From Propionibacteriaceae bacterium (GTDB lineage Bacteria > Actinomycetota > Actinomycetes > Propionibacteriales > Propionibacteriaceae), in assembly GCA_030532575.1 (NCBI GenBank), contig JAUNKV010000006.1, forward strand, positions 60,900-124,899: 64,000 bases of DNA. The letters run 5' to 3'. This document shows positions 26,297 to 34,863 of the stretch, piece by piece. Within the stretch, counting starts at the first letter, position 1, and each line of letters begins with the position of its first letter. Position numbers and translations under genes: made by a program. Below the pieces are notes generated by a model that was given only the letters and a program-made list of their open reading frames with translations, searched no databases and was not told where the DNA came from.

Positions 26297-26758
26297 GTGA
26301 ATAGACTTCTGGCTCCCGCAGCCGCTCTGCTGACCGCATGTTCGCTGGCGGCGTGTTCAGGGAGCGCCGAGGCTCCCGGTACGATGCCTGCCTCCAACTC
26401 GCCCACAGTGATGGAGGAGAGTGTCGCCACCGACGCCCCCACTCCGGAGGACACGCAGGAGGCCTCGACCCCGGCGCCGGACGTCGAGGGCGACCCCGCG
26501 CCGGTGTTCATCGGGATGTTGGAGATCGCCGGGGTGGATCGGGGAACAGCAACCGACGATCAGCTCACCGTCGCCGGGCACCAGGCCTGCGCGGCCTTCA
26601 CCGAGGGGCAGTCCCTGAAGCAGGTGGTGGAGGCCCGCACCGAGACCGAACTGGCCAGCATGGACGAGAAGTCCTACCGGGGACTGGCGCTGGCCGCCAG
26701 CGAGGTGCTGTGCAGCGAGCACCAGGAGCGCATCGCCAAGGAGCACGAGGAGGGCTGA
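26297..26758 (+). CDS. DUF732-like lipoprotein
   Basis: A 153-aa protein from GTG 26297. A signal peptide with lipobox SLAAC at residues 16-20 anchors it to the membrane. A Ser/Thr/Pro/Glu-rich linker (residues 21-70) leads to a 75-residue domain with two Cys (HQACAAF, EVLCSEH) like the DUF732 domain of actinobacteria. Converges with the beta-helix lipoprotein gene, 6 nt apart. Function unknown. Confidence 0.75.
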   Translation: MNRLLAPAAALLTACSLAACSGSAEAPGTMPASNSPTVMEESVATDAPTPEDTQEASTPAPDVEGDPAPVFIGMLEIAGVDRGTATDDQLTVAGHQACAAFTEGQSLKQVVEARTETELASMDEKSYRGLALAASEVLCSEHQERIAKEHEEG

Positions 26759-26764
26759 CCCGGG

Positions 26765-28855
26765 TCAGGACGGCCCGAAGCTCGCGTCCCTGAACTGGAC
26801 CTTCGCCTCGCCGACGCCGTCGATGGTGCCCTCGTGCACCACCACCTTCTCGGAGTACGCTCCGCTCGCGGTGTTCCCGGACACGGTGAGGTCCGTGACA
26901 TCACCGATGATCCGCTTGTCCCCGCGACGGCCCCGTGAGACGTCCGCCCCGACGTAGACCAGCGGTGCCTGGGCGTTGGAGGTCTCGAAGCTGTTCCCGG
27001 TGATCGAGACCCCTCGCAACGGCCCGACCCCACCGTTGTACGTCACCTTCTCGCCGTTGACCGGTGAGGGGATGTATCCGCTGCTCATGTAGCTGTAGGG
27101 GTTGCTGCCCCTGCTCAGGATCGAGGTCGCGTCCCACACCGACTCGACCCCGATGGCAGCCTTCCGGGCACGGCCCTTCAGCCGGTTGCCGGAGAACACG
27201 GTTCCATGGGAGTCGGTGCCTGCGTACATCAGCCACTGTGGATTTCCGTCACCGGTGATGGTGATCGAGTTCTCGATGAACTGGTTGCCGTCGCTGCCCT
27301 GGTAGGCCTGGAGCAGTGCCTGCCGTGAGGCCCTGCCGGAGGACACGGTGTTGTTCCGTAGCACGTTGTTGTCCGAGTTGTAGCCGATGGTCACCCCGGA
27401 GGAACCGCCCTCCAGGAGATGGTTGTCCTGCACCGTGTTGCCCGAGCTGTTGTTCTGCATCGAGATGTTGCGCATGTTCATGGTGATGGTGTTGCCGGAG
27501 ATGGTGCTCTGAGAGACCCCCGAGAATGCGACGCCGTAGTATCCGCCGGTGATCCGGTTGTTCCTGATCTGGATGTTTCGGGCATGGAGTCGCTGGGGGT
27601 TGACACCGCCGGTGTCGGTGTAGCGGTCCCAGTACGGCGATTTCCGGTTGTAGGTGTTCTCCTGTTCCTGCACGGCCTCGATCACGATGGAGTTGACGAC
27701 CCCCTTGGTCTCGGGTTCGCCCGTCACGTTGTCGATGCGGCTGTCCTCGATCAGCACGTTGTCGATGTCGGAGACGCTCGCGCTGAGCTGAATCCCGCGA
27801 TGGTTCGCATTCGCGATGTGGATGCGTCGGATGCTGAGGTCCTTCACCGAGTTGCCCTGCACCCCGATCCCGTGGCTGGTCTCCGCCATGTCCATCGTGA
27901 AGTCCTGCAGCGACATTCCGGTGGATTCGGTCTCCAGCTGGAGTGCGATGGCGGGCTTCGAGGAAGAGCCCTTCCCGGAGGGGGTCAAGGTGGCTCCTCG
28001 CCCTTCGATTCCGGTCAGGTTCCTCGGCAGCTTGACGGTGCCTGAGTACCGGTAGGTCTGCGACGGTGCAAGTGCAAGCCTGGTGCCCTTCTTCGCCGCG
28101 AGAGCAGCAGCCGTGTTCAGGGTCTCCCCGGCATCGGTGGGGATGTCCCAGGCGATCAGTTCCACGGCATCCTGAAACCGGGCCCCGTAGGACGTGCCGG
28201 AGAAGGTCTCGGTCACCTCTGAGGCGGCGCCCTTGTCGAACACGACGTGAGAGGTGCCGTCGCTGACCACGATGTGGTCACTCGCCGAGGCCAGGGTCCG
28301 GGCCTCGGCGACGGAGGAGACCACCGGCACCTGGCCTGCGGCATGGGCCTCGGTGAGTCCAGAGCTTTCGAGGAAGGCCTCCAGCGACTGGGCCGTCGAC
28401 TGTTCGGCGCGAGGAGGCTCGGCTGCCGGAGCGGAAGGCACGGGAGCCGAGGGCGCGGGTGTGGGGACTGCAACGGCGCCCGGGCTCGACGGTTCCCCTT
28501 CAGCCGAGGTGATGGGCCGTGGTGCGGGCTGCTGGAAAGTTTCACCGCCTACCGCGCTTGGTTCCATCGTGGCCTGAGTGGGGGGTCCTGTGGGTGAGGT
28601 CGTGCCCTCCGCGGTGGAGTCCTGGGCGGTGGGGGACTCATCCGGGGTGATCTCCTGGGATGGCTCCGGCGGCACCGTCTCCTCAAACAGTGGTTCCTCT
28701 GGTAGTGGCTGGTCGGTTCCGGTGACGACGGGGGGCCGTGGTGGAGCGGGAACAGCGGAGGTGCTGTCGGTGTGTGATGACTGGCAGGCCGCCAGGCTCA
28801 GTGACACGGCGCCGAAAACCGCGAGAGCACTGAGAAACCTGCTGTGTCGATGCAT
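26765..28855 (-). CDS. secreted lipoprotein with right-handed parallel beta-helix
   Basis: 696 aa. Signal peptide with lipobox SLAAC near residue 24, then about 120 residues of Pro/Ser/Thr/Glu linker, then a parallel beta-helix of PbH1-type turns (repeated N-x-I/V-x-x-N patterns such as ISGNTITMNMRNISMQNNSSGN). These folds occur in polysaccharide lyases and surface adhesins. The start is ATG 28855 behind GGAG. Substrate not determinable; no known lyase active site was recognised. A hairpin AAGTGG/CCACTT lies upstream at 28907-28922. Confidence 0.75.
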   Translation of the reverse strand: MHRHSRFLSALAVFGAVSLSLAACQSSHTDSTSAVPAPPRPPVVTGTDQPLPEEPLFEETVPPEPSQEITPDESPTAQDSTAEGTTSPTGPPTQATMEPSAVGGETFQQPAPRPITSAEGEPSSPGAVAVPTPAPSAPVPSAPAAEPPRAEQSTAQSLEAFLESSGLTEAHAAGQVPVVSSVAEARTLASASDHIVVSDGTSHVVFDKGAASEVTETFSGTSYGARFQDAVELIAWDIPTDAGETLNTAAALAAKKGTRLALAPSQTYRYSGTVKLPRNLTGIEGRGATLTPSGKGSSSKPAIALQLETESTGMSLQDFTMDMAETSHGIGVQGNSVKDLSIRRIHIANANHRGIQLSASVSDIDNVLIEDSRIDNVTGEPETKGVVNSIVIEAVQEQENTYNRKSPYWDRYTDTGGVNPQRLHARNIQIRNNRITGGYYGVAFSGVSQSTISGNTITMNMRNISMQNNSSGNTVQDNHLLEGGSSGVTIGYNSDNNVLRNNTVSSGRASRQALLQAYQGSDGNQFIENSITITGDGNPQWLMYAGTDSHGTVFSGNRLKGRARKAAIGVESVWDATSILSRGSNPYSYMSSGYIPSPVNGEKVTYNGGVGPLRGVSITGNSFETSNAQAPLVYVGADVSRGRRGDKRIIGDVTDLTVSGNTASGAYSEKVVVHEGTIDGVGEAKVQFRDASFGPS

Positions 28856-28959
28856 CACAACTCCGGGGTAGCTGAATCCGTTCCTGAGAATTTTCAGTCA
28901 AAGGTGAAGTGGGGCGCCACTTGAGAGGGTACTTTCGGCCATAAGGCTGACGTGAGGGG

Positions 28960-29622
28960 TCATTTCTCGTGGTCGATCCAGCGTTCCCCGACGACCGATG
29001 CCTTCAGCGTGCCGGAGGACAGAGCAGCCAGGGCGGCCTCGAACTCGGCCAGGGCCGAGGCCGGGACGGCAACCGTGATCCGGGCGCACTCGGCCCACTC
29101 CACGCCCTCCACCATGACCGCGACCCCACCGGGCAGCACCATGCCTCGAAGCGCCTGCTCGAGAGCGCCGATGGTGGCGAAGTCCACCTCGATGCCGAGC
29201 AGGTGCCGTCGCTCCACCCGGCGGATGCCGCACTCCTGGACGGCCTGGGCCACCGCATCGGAGTAGGCCCGCACCAGACCACCTGCGCCCAGTTTGATCC
29301 CGCCGTAGTACCGGGTCACCACCGCCACCACGTCGGTGAGGCCATTCGAGTTCAGCACCCCCAGCATCGGGATGCCAGCGGTCCCGGCGGGCTCCCCGTC
29401 GTCGGAGGAACGCGCGGTGCGGGCGTCAGGACCCAGCACGAAGGCCGAGCAGTGGTGGGTGGCGTCGAAGTGCGTGGCACGTCGCTCCTCCACGACGGCG
29501 CGGGCCGCGGCCTCCGTGGTGACCCGCCGCAGCCGGGTCAGGAACCGGGACCGCTTGATCTCCAGCTCCACATCGACGCCGGCGCCGACCTCGGCGTTGA
29601 GGGTCAGGAAGAGCTCAGACAC
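28960..29622 (-). CDS. yigZ: IMPACT/YigZ family protein (UPF0029)
   Basis: 220 aa with the family signature RYYGGIKLGAGGLVRAYSDA and the upstream SSDDGEPAGTAGIPML. The C-terminal ferredoxin-like domain is present. IMPACT-family proteins have been linked to translation control, but the bacterial role is uncertain. GTG 29622 overlaps the peroxiredoxin stop by 8 nt, so they form one transcript. Confidence 0.92.
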   Translation of the reverse strand: MSELFLTLNAEVGAGVDVELEIKRSRFLTRLRRVTTEAAARAVVEERRATHFDATHHCSAFVLGPDARTARSSDDGEPAGTAGIPMLGVLNSNGLTDVVAVVTRYYGGIKLGAGGLVRAYSDAVAQAVQECGIRRVERRHLLGIEVDFATIGALEQALRGMVLPGGVAVMVEGVEWAECARITVAVPASALAEFEAALAALSSGTLKASVVGERWIDHEK

Positions 29623-30094
29623 CGAGCTCGCGACGCAGCTTCGCGACGTGTCCCGTGGCCTTCACGTTGTACTGGGCCACCCGGATGGTTCCCTTGCCCG
29701 CAGTGTCCACGTCGATGACGAAGGTGGAGCGCAGCACCCCCTCGATCTCCTTGCCGTAGAGCATCTTCTTCCCGAAGGCCCCGTAGGCGGTGAGCGTGGT
29801 GCGCTCCGGGTCCGCCAGCAGGGGGAAGCCAACTTCGGAGGTCTCGGTGAACTTCGCGAGCTTCTCCACGCTGTCCGGGGAGATGCCGATGACGGCGTAG
29901 CCCGCATCCTTGAACGCGGTCAGGGCGGCGGTGAAGTCGACGGCCTGGGTGGTGCAGCCGGGAGTCATGGCGGCGGGGTAGAAGTAGACGATGACGGTGC
30001 CACCAGCGAAGTCGGCCAGTGAGACCTCGCTCCCGGTCGCGTCGGGAAGCTGGAAGTCAGGGGCGGGGGAACCGGGCGTCAGGCGTGCACTCAT
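29615..30094 (-). CDS. bcp: thiol peroxidase, Bcp-type peroxiredoxin
   Basis: 159 aa with the thioredoxin fold and peroxidatic Cys in MTPGCTTQAVDF. The resolving Cys of the usual EACDF motif is replaced (AVDF), so this is probably a 1-Cys form. It reduces hydroperoxides at the expense of thiols. ATG 30094 is preceded by TAGACT (minus strand 30102-30107) at 7 nt and no Shine-Dalgarno, so leaderless. Divergent from the DUF3618 gene. Confidence 0.93.
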   Translation of the reverse strand: MSARLTPGSPAPDFQLPDATGSEVSLADFAGGTVIVYFYPAAMTPGCTTQAVDFTAALTAFKDAGYAVIGISPDSVEKLAKFTETSEVGFPLLADPERTTLTAYGAFGKKMLYGKEIEGVLRSTFVIDVDTAGKGTIRVAQYNVKATGHVAKLRRELGV

Positions 30095-30149
30095 GGAGGT
30101 AAGTCTATGGGGCTAGACTTCGAGCTGTCCGCTGTTGAAAGGTGAAGCC

Positions 30150-30452
30150 ATGGGTGATGGGACAGAGCGCACCATTGAGGAGATTCGTGCCGACCTGGCC
30201 AGGAACCGCGCGGAGATGTCCGCGGCAGCCGAGGACCTGGTGGAGGAGTACAAGCCGAAGAACATCGCCAAGCGCACCGTCCGTGAGGCCAAGAACTTCG
30301 TCGTGGGGGAGTTCGAGGCCGCCAAGTCCCAGATTCACGACGAGTACGGCTGGCGCACCGACCGGCTGGTGGTGCTCGGTGGGGCGGTGCTGGGAGTGGC
30401 CCTGTTCGCCCTGACCGTGACCAGGATCAGCCGTCGTCGCGGCGATGGCTGA
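30150..30452 (+). CDS. DUF3618 protein
   Basis: 100 aa from ATG 30150 (GAAAGG upstream; a TAGACT -10 lies at 30114-30119). The N-terminal half has the DUF3618 pattern IEEIRADLARNRAEMSAAAEDL. A single transmembrane segment near the C-terminus (LVVLGGAVLGVALFALTV) ends in a basic tail RRRGDG. Such proteins are small actinobacterial inner-membrane proteins of unknown role. Confidence 0.85.
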   Translation: MGDGTERTIEEIRADLARNRAEMSAAAEDLVEEYKPKNIAKRTVREAKNFVVGEFEAAKSQIHDEYGWRTDRLVVLGGAVLGVALFALTVTRISRRRGDG

Positions 30453-30474
30453 TGATCACTGATCCGGAACTGAC

Positions 30475-30501
30475 GACGCCCCGGGGCCATCCCGGGGCGT
30501 C
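30475..30501. terminator. stem-loop terminator after the DUF3618 gene
   Basis: GACGCCCCGGG and CCCGGGGCGTC form an 11-bp perfect stem around GCCAT. It lies between the DUF3618 gene and the tRNA-Lys 3' end, so it may serve both. Confidence 0.8.
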
Positions 30502-30508
30502 TGCGCTG

Positions 30509-30581
<73 letters not shown>

Positions 30582-30603
30582 GCGGGCCGACGACCCGGCC
30601 CAG

Positions 30604-30676
<73 letters not shown>

Positions 30677-30770
30677 TTGCGCGAGGACAAACAATACTGC
30701 CTCCGGGGCCAGAAGAGAAATCGACGGTCCCCGGTTCCGTCCTCGCTGATCGACGGCGCGGACCGGGCGG

Positions 30771-31823
30771 TCAGGCGTTGGCCGGGGCGGTGGTCCCGGC
30801 CCCTCGCTGCCGGATCGTGGGCCGCACGTCCGCCGTCGGGAGCGGCTCCTGCTGTCCCAGCACCGTGAAACCGCAATCGGCGATCATCTGGAGATCGGCC
30901 CGGCCCGCCTGCCCCTCGGAGGTCAGGTAGTCGCCCAGGAACAGGGCGTTGCAGATCTCCAGGCTGAGGGCCTGCAGGCTGCGCAGGTGCTGCTCGCGCC
31001 CGGCGGCGACCCGGACCTCGCGGTCGGGGTGGACGAAGCGGACCATCGCCAGGATGCGCAGGCACTTCAGCGGGGTCAGGTCGGCGTGCCCGGCCAGCGG
31101 GGTGCCGTCGAAGGGCATGAGGAAGTTGACCGGCACGGAGTCGGCCCCGAGCTGTCTGAGGGCGAAGGCCACCTCGACGAGCTGCTCGTCGGTCTCGCCC
31201 ATTCCCGCGATGAGTCCGGAGCAGGCGCTGAGTCCGTGCGCCCGGGCGTGCTGGACGGTTTCGGTGCGGTCGGCGTAGGTGTGGGTGGTGCAGATGTTGT
31301 CGTAGTGCGACTCGGCGGTGTTGAGGTTGTGGTTGTAGGCGTCGGCCCCGGCGGCAGCGAGCCTCTCGGGCTGGCCCTCCTTCAGCTGGCCGAGGCAGGC
31401 GCACACCTCCACCTCCGGGTGCTCGGCCTTCAGCTCCCCGATGATCTCGGCCACCTTCTCGACGTCCCGGTTCGACGGGCCGCGCCCCGAGGCCACCAGG
31501 CAGACCCGCTTCGCCCCGCCCTCGATGCCCGCCCGGGCCGCGGCGACGGCGTCGTCGTTGCTGAGCCAGCGGTACTTCAGCACGTCGGCGTCGGAGCCCA
31601 GGCGTTGGGAGCAGTAGAAACAGTCCTCGGGGCAGAGCCCGGACTTCAGGTTGACCAGGTAGTTCACCTTCACCTGGGTGCCGAAGTGGTGGCGACGCAC
31701 CCGGCCTGCCGCGGCCACCAGCTCGTGGGTGCGGGAATCCGGAAGCTGCAGCAGGGCGAGGGCCTCCTCGAGAGTGACGGCGCGACCGCCGATGACCTCG
31801 GTTGCCAGTAGGTTCAGGTCCAT
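30771..31823 (-). CDS. bioB: biotin synthase
   Basis: A radical-SAM enzyme that inserts sulfur into dethiobiotin. The 350-aa product has the cluster [10 protein letters not shown] (CxxxCxxC), [21 protein letters not shown] and [10 protein letters not shown]. The start ATG 31823 follows GGAGGAGA. The BioQ-type palindrome at 31843-31859 overlaps the -10. No other biotin synthesis genes lie in the window, but the biotin importer at 54984 carries the same operator. Confidence 0.97.
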   Translation of the reverse strand: MDLNLLATEVIGGRAVTLEEALALLQLPDSRTHELVAAAGRVRRHHFGTQVKVNYLVNLKSGLCPEDCFYCSQRLGSDADVLKYRWLSNDDAVAAARAGIEGGAKRVCLVASGRGPSNRDVEKVAEIIGELKAEHPEVEVCACLGQLKEGQPERLAAAGADAYNHNLNTAESHYDNICTTHTYADRTETVQHARAHGLSACSGLIAGMGETDEQLVEVAFALRQLGADSVPVNFLMPFDGTPLAGHADLTPLKCLRILAMVRFVHPDREVRVAAGREQHLRSLQALSLEICNALFLGDYLTSEGQAGRADLQMIADCGFTVLGQQEPLPTADVRPTIRQRGAGTTAPANA

Positions 31824-31842
31824 GATCTCTCCTCCGTGCTGC

Positions 31843-31862
31843 GTTGAACGCTGTTCAACCTA
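31843..31862 (-). promoter_or_regulatory. BioQ-type operator and -10 of bioB
   Basis: GTTGAAC-GCT-GTTCAAC (31843-31859) is a perfect palindrome. The minus-strand -10 TAGGTT (31857-31862) overlaps its arm, as expected for a repressor site. Its core matches the operator before bioY. Confidence 0.75.
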
Positions 31863-31931
31863 GCACGGCAGGGCATTGAGGAGGGAGTGGCTGGGGCGAA
31901 ACGGCGCGCCAGCCAAAAGTTGTTGAAAGAT

Positions 31932-31942
31932 CACGTAACGTG
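31932..31942. promoter_or_regulatory. putative operator before the FMN reductase gene
   Basis: CACGT-A-ACGTG is a perfect 11-bp palindrome nested within TCACG...CGTGA, about 20 bp before the ATG at 31964. The cognate regulator is unknown. Confidence 0.45.
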
Positions 31943-31963
31943 GTTCGTGACGAAAGGAGTGCC

Positions 31964-32506
31964 ATGAGGATTGGCGTCATCGAGGGGGCCACTCGCCCTG
32001 GAAGCAACACCGCGCAGGTCGCCCAGTGGGTTGCACAGCATCAGCCGGAGGGCATGGAACTGGTGCACCTGAAACTGCTGGATCACCAGCTGCCGCTGTT
32101 CAACTGGGAGAAGCACCCCATGGCCGCGGGGCGGCAGTACCCCACCCGGGAGGTCCAGGCCTGGGCGGATGCGATGAACGAGTGCGATGGCTTCATCTTC
32201 GTGTTCCCCGAGTACAACCGGGGGGTCCCGGGTGGGCTGAAGAACGCCATCGACTGGCTCGGTCCTGAGCTGTGGGGCAAGCCGTCGGCTGCCATCGGTG
32301 TCGGTGCCGACGGTGGGGTGCGCGGGGTGGAGCAGCTTCGTCTGGTGCTGACCAACTTCAACCAGCACGTTGTGCGGGCGCAGGTCTCGATCTCGCTGTT
32401 CACCGATCTGGCCGACGGCGTGCTGAAGGTCTCGCCGCAGAAGGAGACCGACCTCGAGGGGGTCTTCGGTCAGCTTCGTGAGGCGGTCGCCCGGGCGAAG
32501 GGCTGA
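31964..32506 (+). CDS. NADPH-dependent FMN reductase
   Basis: 180-aa flavodoxin-fold enzyme. It has GATRPGSNTAQVAQWV (FMN phosphate site), FVFPEYNRGVPGGLKNAIDWL (the family PEYN signature) and GVGADGGVRGVEQLR. It reduces FMN, quinones or azo compounds with NAD(P)H in the cytoplasm. ATG 31964 follows GAAAGGAG. A single-gene unit between an upstream palindrome and a strong terminator. Confidence 0.92.
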   Translation: MRIGVIEGATRPGSNTAQVAQWVAQHQPEGMELVHLKLLDHQLPLFNWEKHPMAAGRQYPTREVQAWADAMNECDGFIFVFPEYNRGVPGGLKNAIDWLGPELWGKPSAAIGVGADGGVRGVEQLRLVLTNFNQHVVRAQVSISLFTDLADGVLKVSPQKETDLEGVFGQLREAVARAKG

Positions 32507-32524
32507 GTCTCACGGGGTGAGTTG

Positions 32525-32571
32525 CCTGGGGGTGGGTTCGTGGGAGATTTCCCCGCGAACCCACCCCCAGG
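32525..32571. terminator. bidirectional terminator, 16-bp stem
   Basis: CCTGGGGGTGGGTTCG (32525-32540) is exactly complementary to CGAACCCACCCCCAGG (32556-32571). It lies between convergent FMN reductase and alcohol dehydrogenase genes. Confidence 0.85.
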
Positions 32572-32579
32572 TGCGTCCT

Positions 32580-33599
32580 TCAGGGGGTCAGCAGCACCTT
32601 GATGGCCCGGCGTTCGTCCATCGCCCGGTAGCCCTCCGGGGCTTCATCGAGGGGAAGTTGCAGATCGAACACCTTGCCAGGGCGGATTCGGCGGTCGAGG
32701 ATCAGCTGGATCAGCTCGGGGAGGAAGCGGCGCACCGGGGCAGGGCCGCCCAGCAGATGGATCTGCTTGCCGAACAGCAGGGAGCCGGGAAGGTTGACGT
32801 CGTGGGAGACTCCGACGAAGCCCACGTGGCCGCCCGGTCGGCACGCCCCGATGGCCTGCTCCATCGCCTCCTGGGTGCCGACGGCCTCGATGACGCTGTG
32901 CGCCCCCAGGCCGTCGGTCAGCTCCTTGACCCTGGCCACCCCGTCAGCACCGCGTTCCGCGACGATGTCGGTCGCCCCGAACTCGCGGGCCAGGGCCTGG
33001 CGCTGCGGATGGCGGGACATGGCGATGATCCGCGTTGCGCCGAGTTGTTTCGCGGCCAGGATGGCCAGCAGTCCGACGGCGCCGTCGCCGACCACCGTGA
33101 CGGTCCTACCCGGACCGGCCTCGGCGGCAACTGCCCCGAACCATCCCGTGCCCAGCACGTCGGAGGCTGCCAGCAGGTCGGCCAGCACCTCGGGGTCTTC
33201 GGGGCGGCCGCCGGGTACGGCCACCAGCGTCCCGTCGGCCAGGGGGATGCGGACGAACTCGGCCTGGGTGCCGCTGGCGAACCCACCTGCAACGCAGCGG
33301 GAGGGGTAGCCGGAGGTGCAGATCTCACAGGTGTTGTCAGACAGACAGAAGGAGCCGACGACGAAGTCACCAGGGGAGATGGTGGTGACGGCGTCGCCCA
33401 CCTCGACCACGGTGCCGACGTATTCGTGTCCCATGGGGCGGTTCTCCACGGCGTCGTGGCCACGGTAGGGCCACAGGTCGGAGCCGCAGATGCAGGCGGC
33501 GGCAAGCTCGATGACGGCGTCGGTCGGTTCCTCGATGGTGGGACGTGGCACCTCGGTGACGATGACATCGCCCGGGGCCCGCATGATGACAGCGCGCAT
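32580..33599 (-). CDS. zinc-dependent MDR alcohol dehydrogenase
   Basis: 339 aa. Catalytic zinc ligands ACICGSD and GHEYVG; a structural-zinc Cys set CLSDNTCEICTSGYPSRC; NAD(P) Rossmann motif VVGDGAVGLLAILAAKQLGA; Arg/Ser-rich segment MSRHPQR, compatible with NADP. Belongs to the medium-chain dehydrogenases; the substrate cannot be inferred. ATG at 33599. Single gene. Confidence 0.92.
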   Translation of the reverse strand: MRAVIMRAPGDVIVTEVPRPTIEEPTDAVIELAAACICGSDLWPYRGHDAVENRPMGHEYVGTVVEVGDAVTTISPGDFVVGSFCLSDNTCEICTSGYPSRCVAGGFASGTQAEFVRIPLADGTLVAVPGGRPEDPEVLADLLAASDVLGTGWFGAVAAEAGPGRTVTVVGDGAVGLLAILAAKQLGATRIIAMSRHPQRQALAREFGATDIVAERGADGVARVKELTDGLGAHSVIEAVGTQEAMEQAIGACRPGGHVGFVGVSHDVNLPGSLLFGKQIHLLGGPAPVRRFLPELIQLILDRRIRPGKVFDLQLPLDEAPEGYRAMDERRAIKVLLTP

Positions 33600-33697
33600 G
33601 GTTCCTCCTCGCGGTGGTCGGCAGGAATTCCGCCGTCCCTGAACCCTACCCGTGGGGTGGGTGCGTCGGACCGAGGTCGTCGTGACACGATGAGGGC

Positions 33698-34228
33698 ATG
33701 ACCAGAACCCGTGAGCTTGGCCCCGTGGACGGTGAACTGCTGCTGGGGACCACCAGTGAAGGCCCGATGGCCCGGATGGGGCACGATCTGCGGATCAGGG
33801 TGGAGGACTGGGAGGCCCGGCTGGAGCTGGGGGAGGAACCCGGCAGCTGTCGTCTCCGGGTGAGGGCCGGGCTTGCCTCGCTGCGGGTGCTCGGCGGCAG
33901 TGGTGGGGCCAAGCCACTCACCGAGACCGACCTGCGCAGGATCGAGAGCAATGCTGAGAAGATTCTGGAGTCGAGGGCCCATCCCGAGGTCAGCTTCGTC
34001 TCGACGGCGATGACGGGCAACTGGGAGGCTGGGCGGATCGACGGGGAGCTCACGATCCACGGGGCGACCCTGCCACAGGGTTTCGATGTGAGGCGGGAAC
34101 CCGATGGCGCCTACCGCCTGACCGGGGTGATCGCCCAGTCCCGGTTCGGCCTGAAGCCGTACAGCGCCATGATGGGGGCGCTCCGCCTGGGCGACGACAT
34201 CAGCGTCGAGGTCACCGTCTGTCTGTGA
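33698..34228 (+). CDS. YceI family protein
   Basis: 176 aa, with no signal peptide. The lipocalin-like YceI pattern is visible: SEGPMARMGHDLRIRVEDW, then the HPEVSFVST segment, then GELTIHGATLPQGFDV and SRFGLKPYSAMMGALRLGDDISV. YceI proteins bind long isoprenoid-like ligands; cytoplasmic ones are common in actinobacteria. It starts about six bases after a CACGAT -10-like sequence. Confidence 0.85.
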   Translation: MTRTRELGPVDGELLLGTTSEGPMARMGHDLRIRVEDWEARLELGEEPGSCRLRVRAGLASLRVLGGSGGAKPLTETDLRRIESNAEKILESRAHPEVSFVSTAMTGNWEAGRIDGELTIHGATLPQGFDVRREPDGAYRLTGVIAQSRFGLKPYSAMMGALRLGDDISVEVTVCL

Positions 34229-34230
34229 GT

Positions 34231-34245
34231 GATGCAGAGTGCATC
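34231..34245. promoter_or_regulatory. putative operator of the MazEF-like module
   Basis: GATGCA-GAG-TGCATC is a perfect 6-3-6 palindrome immediately after the yceI stop. TATGCT (34267-34272) is a -10 whose +1 falls on the antitoxin start at 34280. Confidence 0.5.
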
Positions 34246-34279
34246 CCGCCTTGGGGTGCGCGTCGGTATGCTTGTGGGC

Positions 34280-34516
34280 ATGAGTATGCAGATTGCCCTG
34301 AGGCTCCCTGAAGAGCTGGTGACATTCCTTGATCAGTCAGTGGCGGCTGGTGAAGCTCCCAGTCGAGCGGCCCTGGTGACCCAGGTGTTGGAGCGCGAGG
34401 TGCGTCGGCGAAGTGCTGAACGAGATGCTGCGATCCTGCGGGAACAAGGGGCGGGAGATGAGCTCGATGACTTGGTGGCATGGACGGTTGCCAACGTGCA
34501 GGTGATGGAGAGGTGA
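34280..34516 (+). CDS. mazE: ribbon-helix-helix antitoxin, MazE-like
   Basis: 78 aa. The N-terminal ribbon-helix-helix MQIALRLPEELVTFLDQSVAAGEAPSRAAL binds DNA, and an acidic C-terminal tail (GDELDDLVAW) should wrap the toxin. ATG 34280 is 7 nt after TATGCT (leaderless); ATG 34286 is an alternative. It overlaps the toxin by one base (TGATG). Type II antitoxin, likely autorepressing through the palindrome upstream. Confidence 0.85.
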   Translation: MSMQIALRLPEELVTFLDQSVAAGEAPSRAALVTQVLEREVRRRSAERDAAILREQGAGDELDDLVAWTVANVQVMER

Positions 34517-34824
34517 TGCGCGAGATCTGTTTGGTGCGGTTGGACAAGACTCGCCCGGCACTCATCCTGACCAGGGATGCGGCGCGCGCGGCCATGAGCA
34601 AGGTGACGATTGCCCCGATCACGTCCACCATCAAAGGGCTGTCGAGTGAGGTGGCCGTGGGGCGGCAGAACGGTCTTGACCATGATGGCGTTGTTGCGCT
34701 CGACAACGTGGTCACCGTCCCTGTCGGCTTGCTCGGACGCACTGTAGGGTTCCTCAGCGCTGCTCAGGAGGCAGAACTGGCGCGAGCTGTCATCTTGGCC
34801 TATGACCTGCAACTGCCACTGTGA
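34516..34824 (+). CDS. mazF: MazF-like toxin (PemK/MazF family endoribonuclease)
   Basis: 102 aa with MREICLVRLDKTRPALILTRD, the common PemK/MazF opening, then VTIAPITSTIKGLSSEVAVG and LDHDGVVALDNVVTVPV. MazF cleaves mRNA at short sequences. The usual extra R-G-D residues before the first strand are shortened here. Its start is coupled to the antitoxin stop. Confidence 0.88.
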   Translation: MREICLVRLDKTRPALILTRDAARAAMSKVTIAPITSTIKGLSSEVAVGRQNGLDHDGVVALDNVVTVPVGLLGRTVGFLSAAQEAELARAVILAYDLQLPL

Positions 34825-34863
34825 TCGGGCTTCCGGCAGGCCGGTGCAAGGGAAGGATCAATC

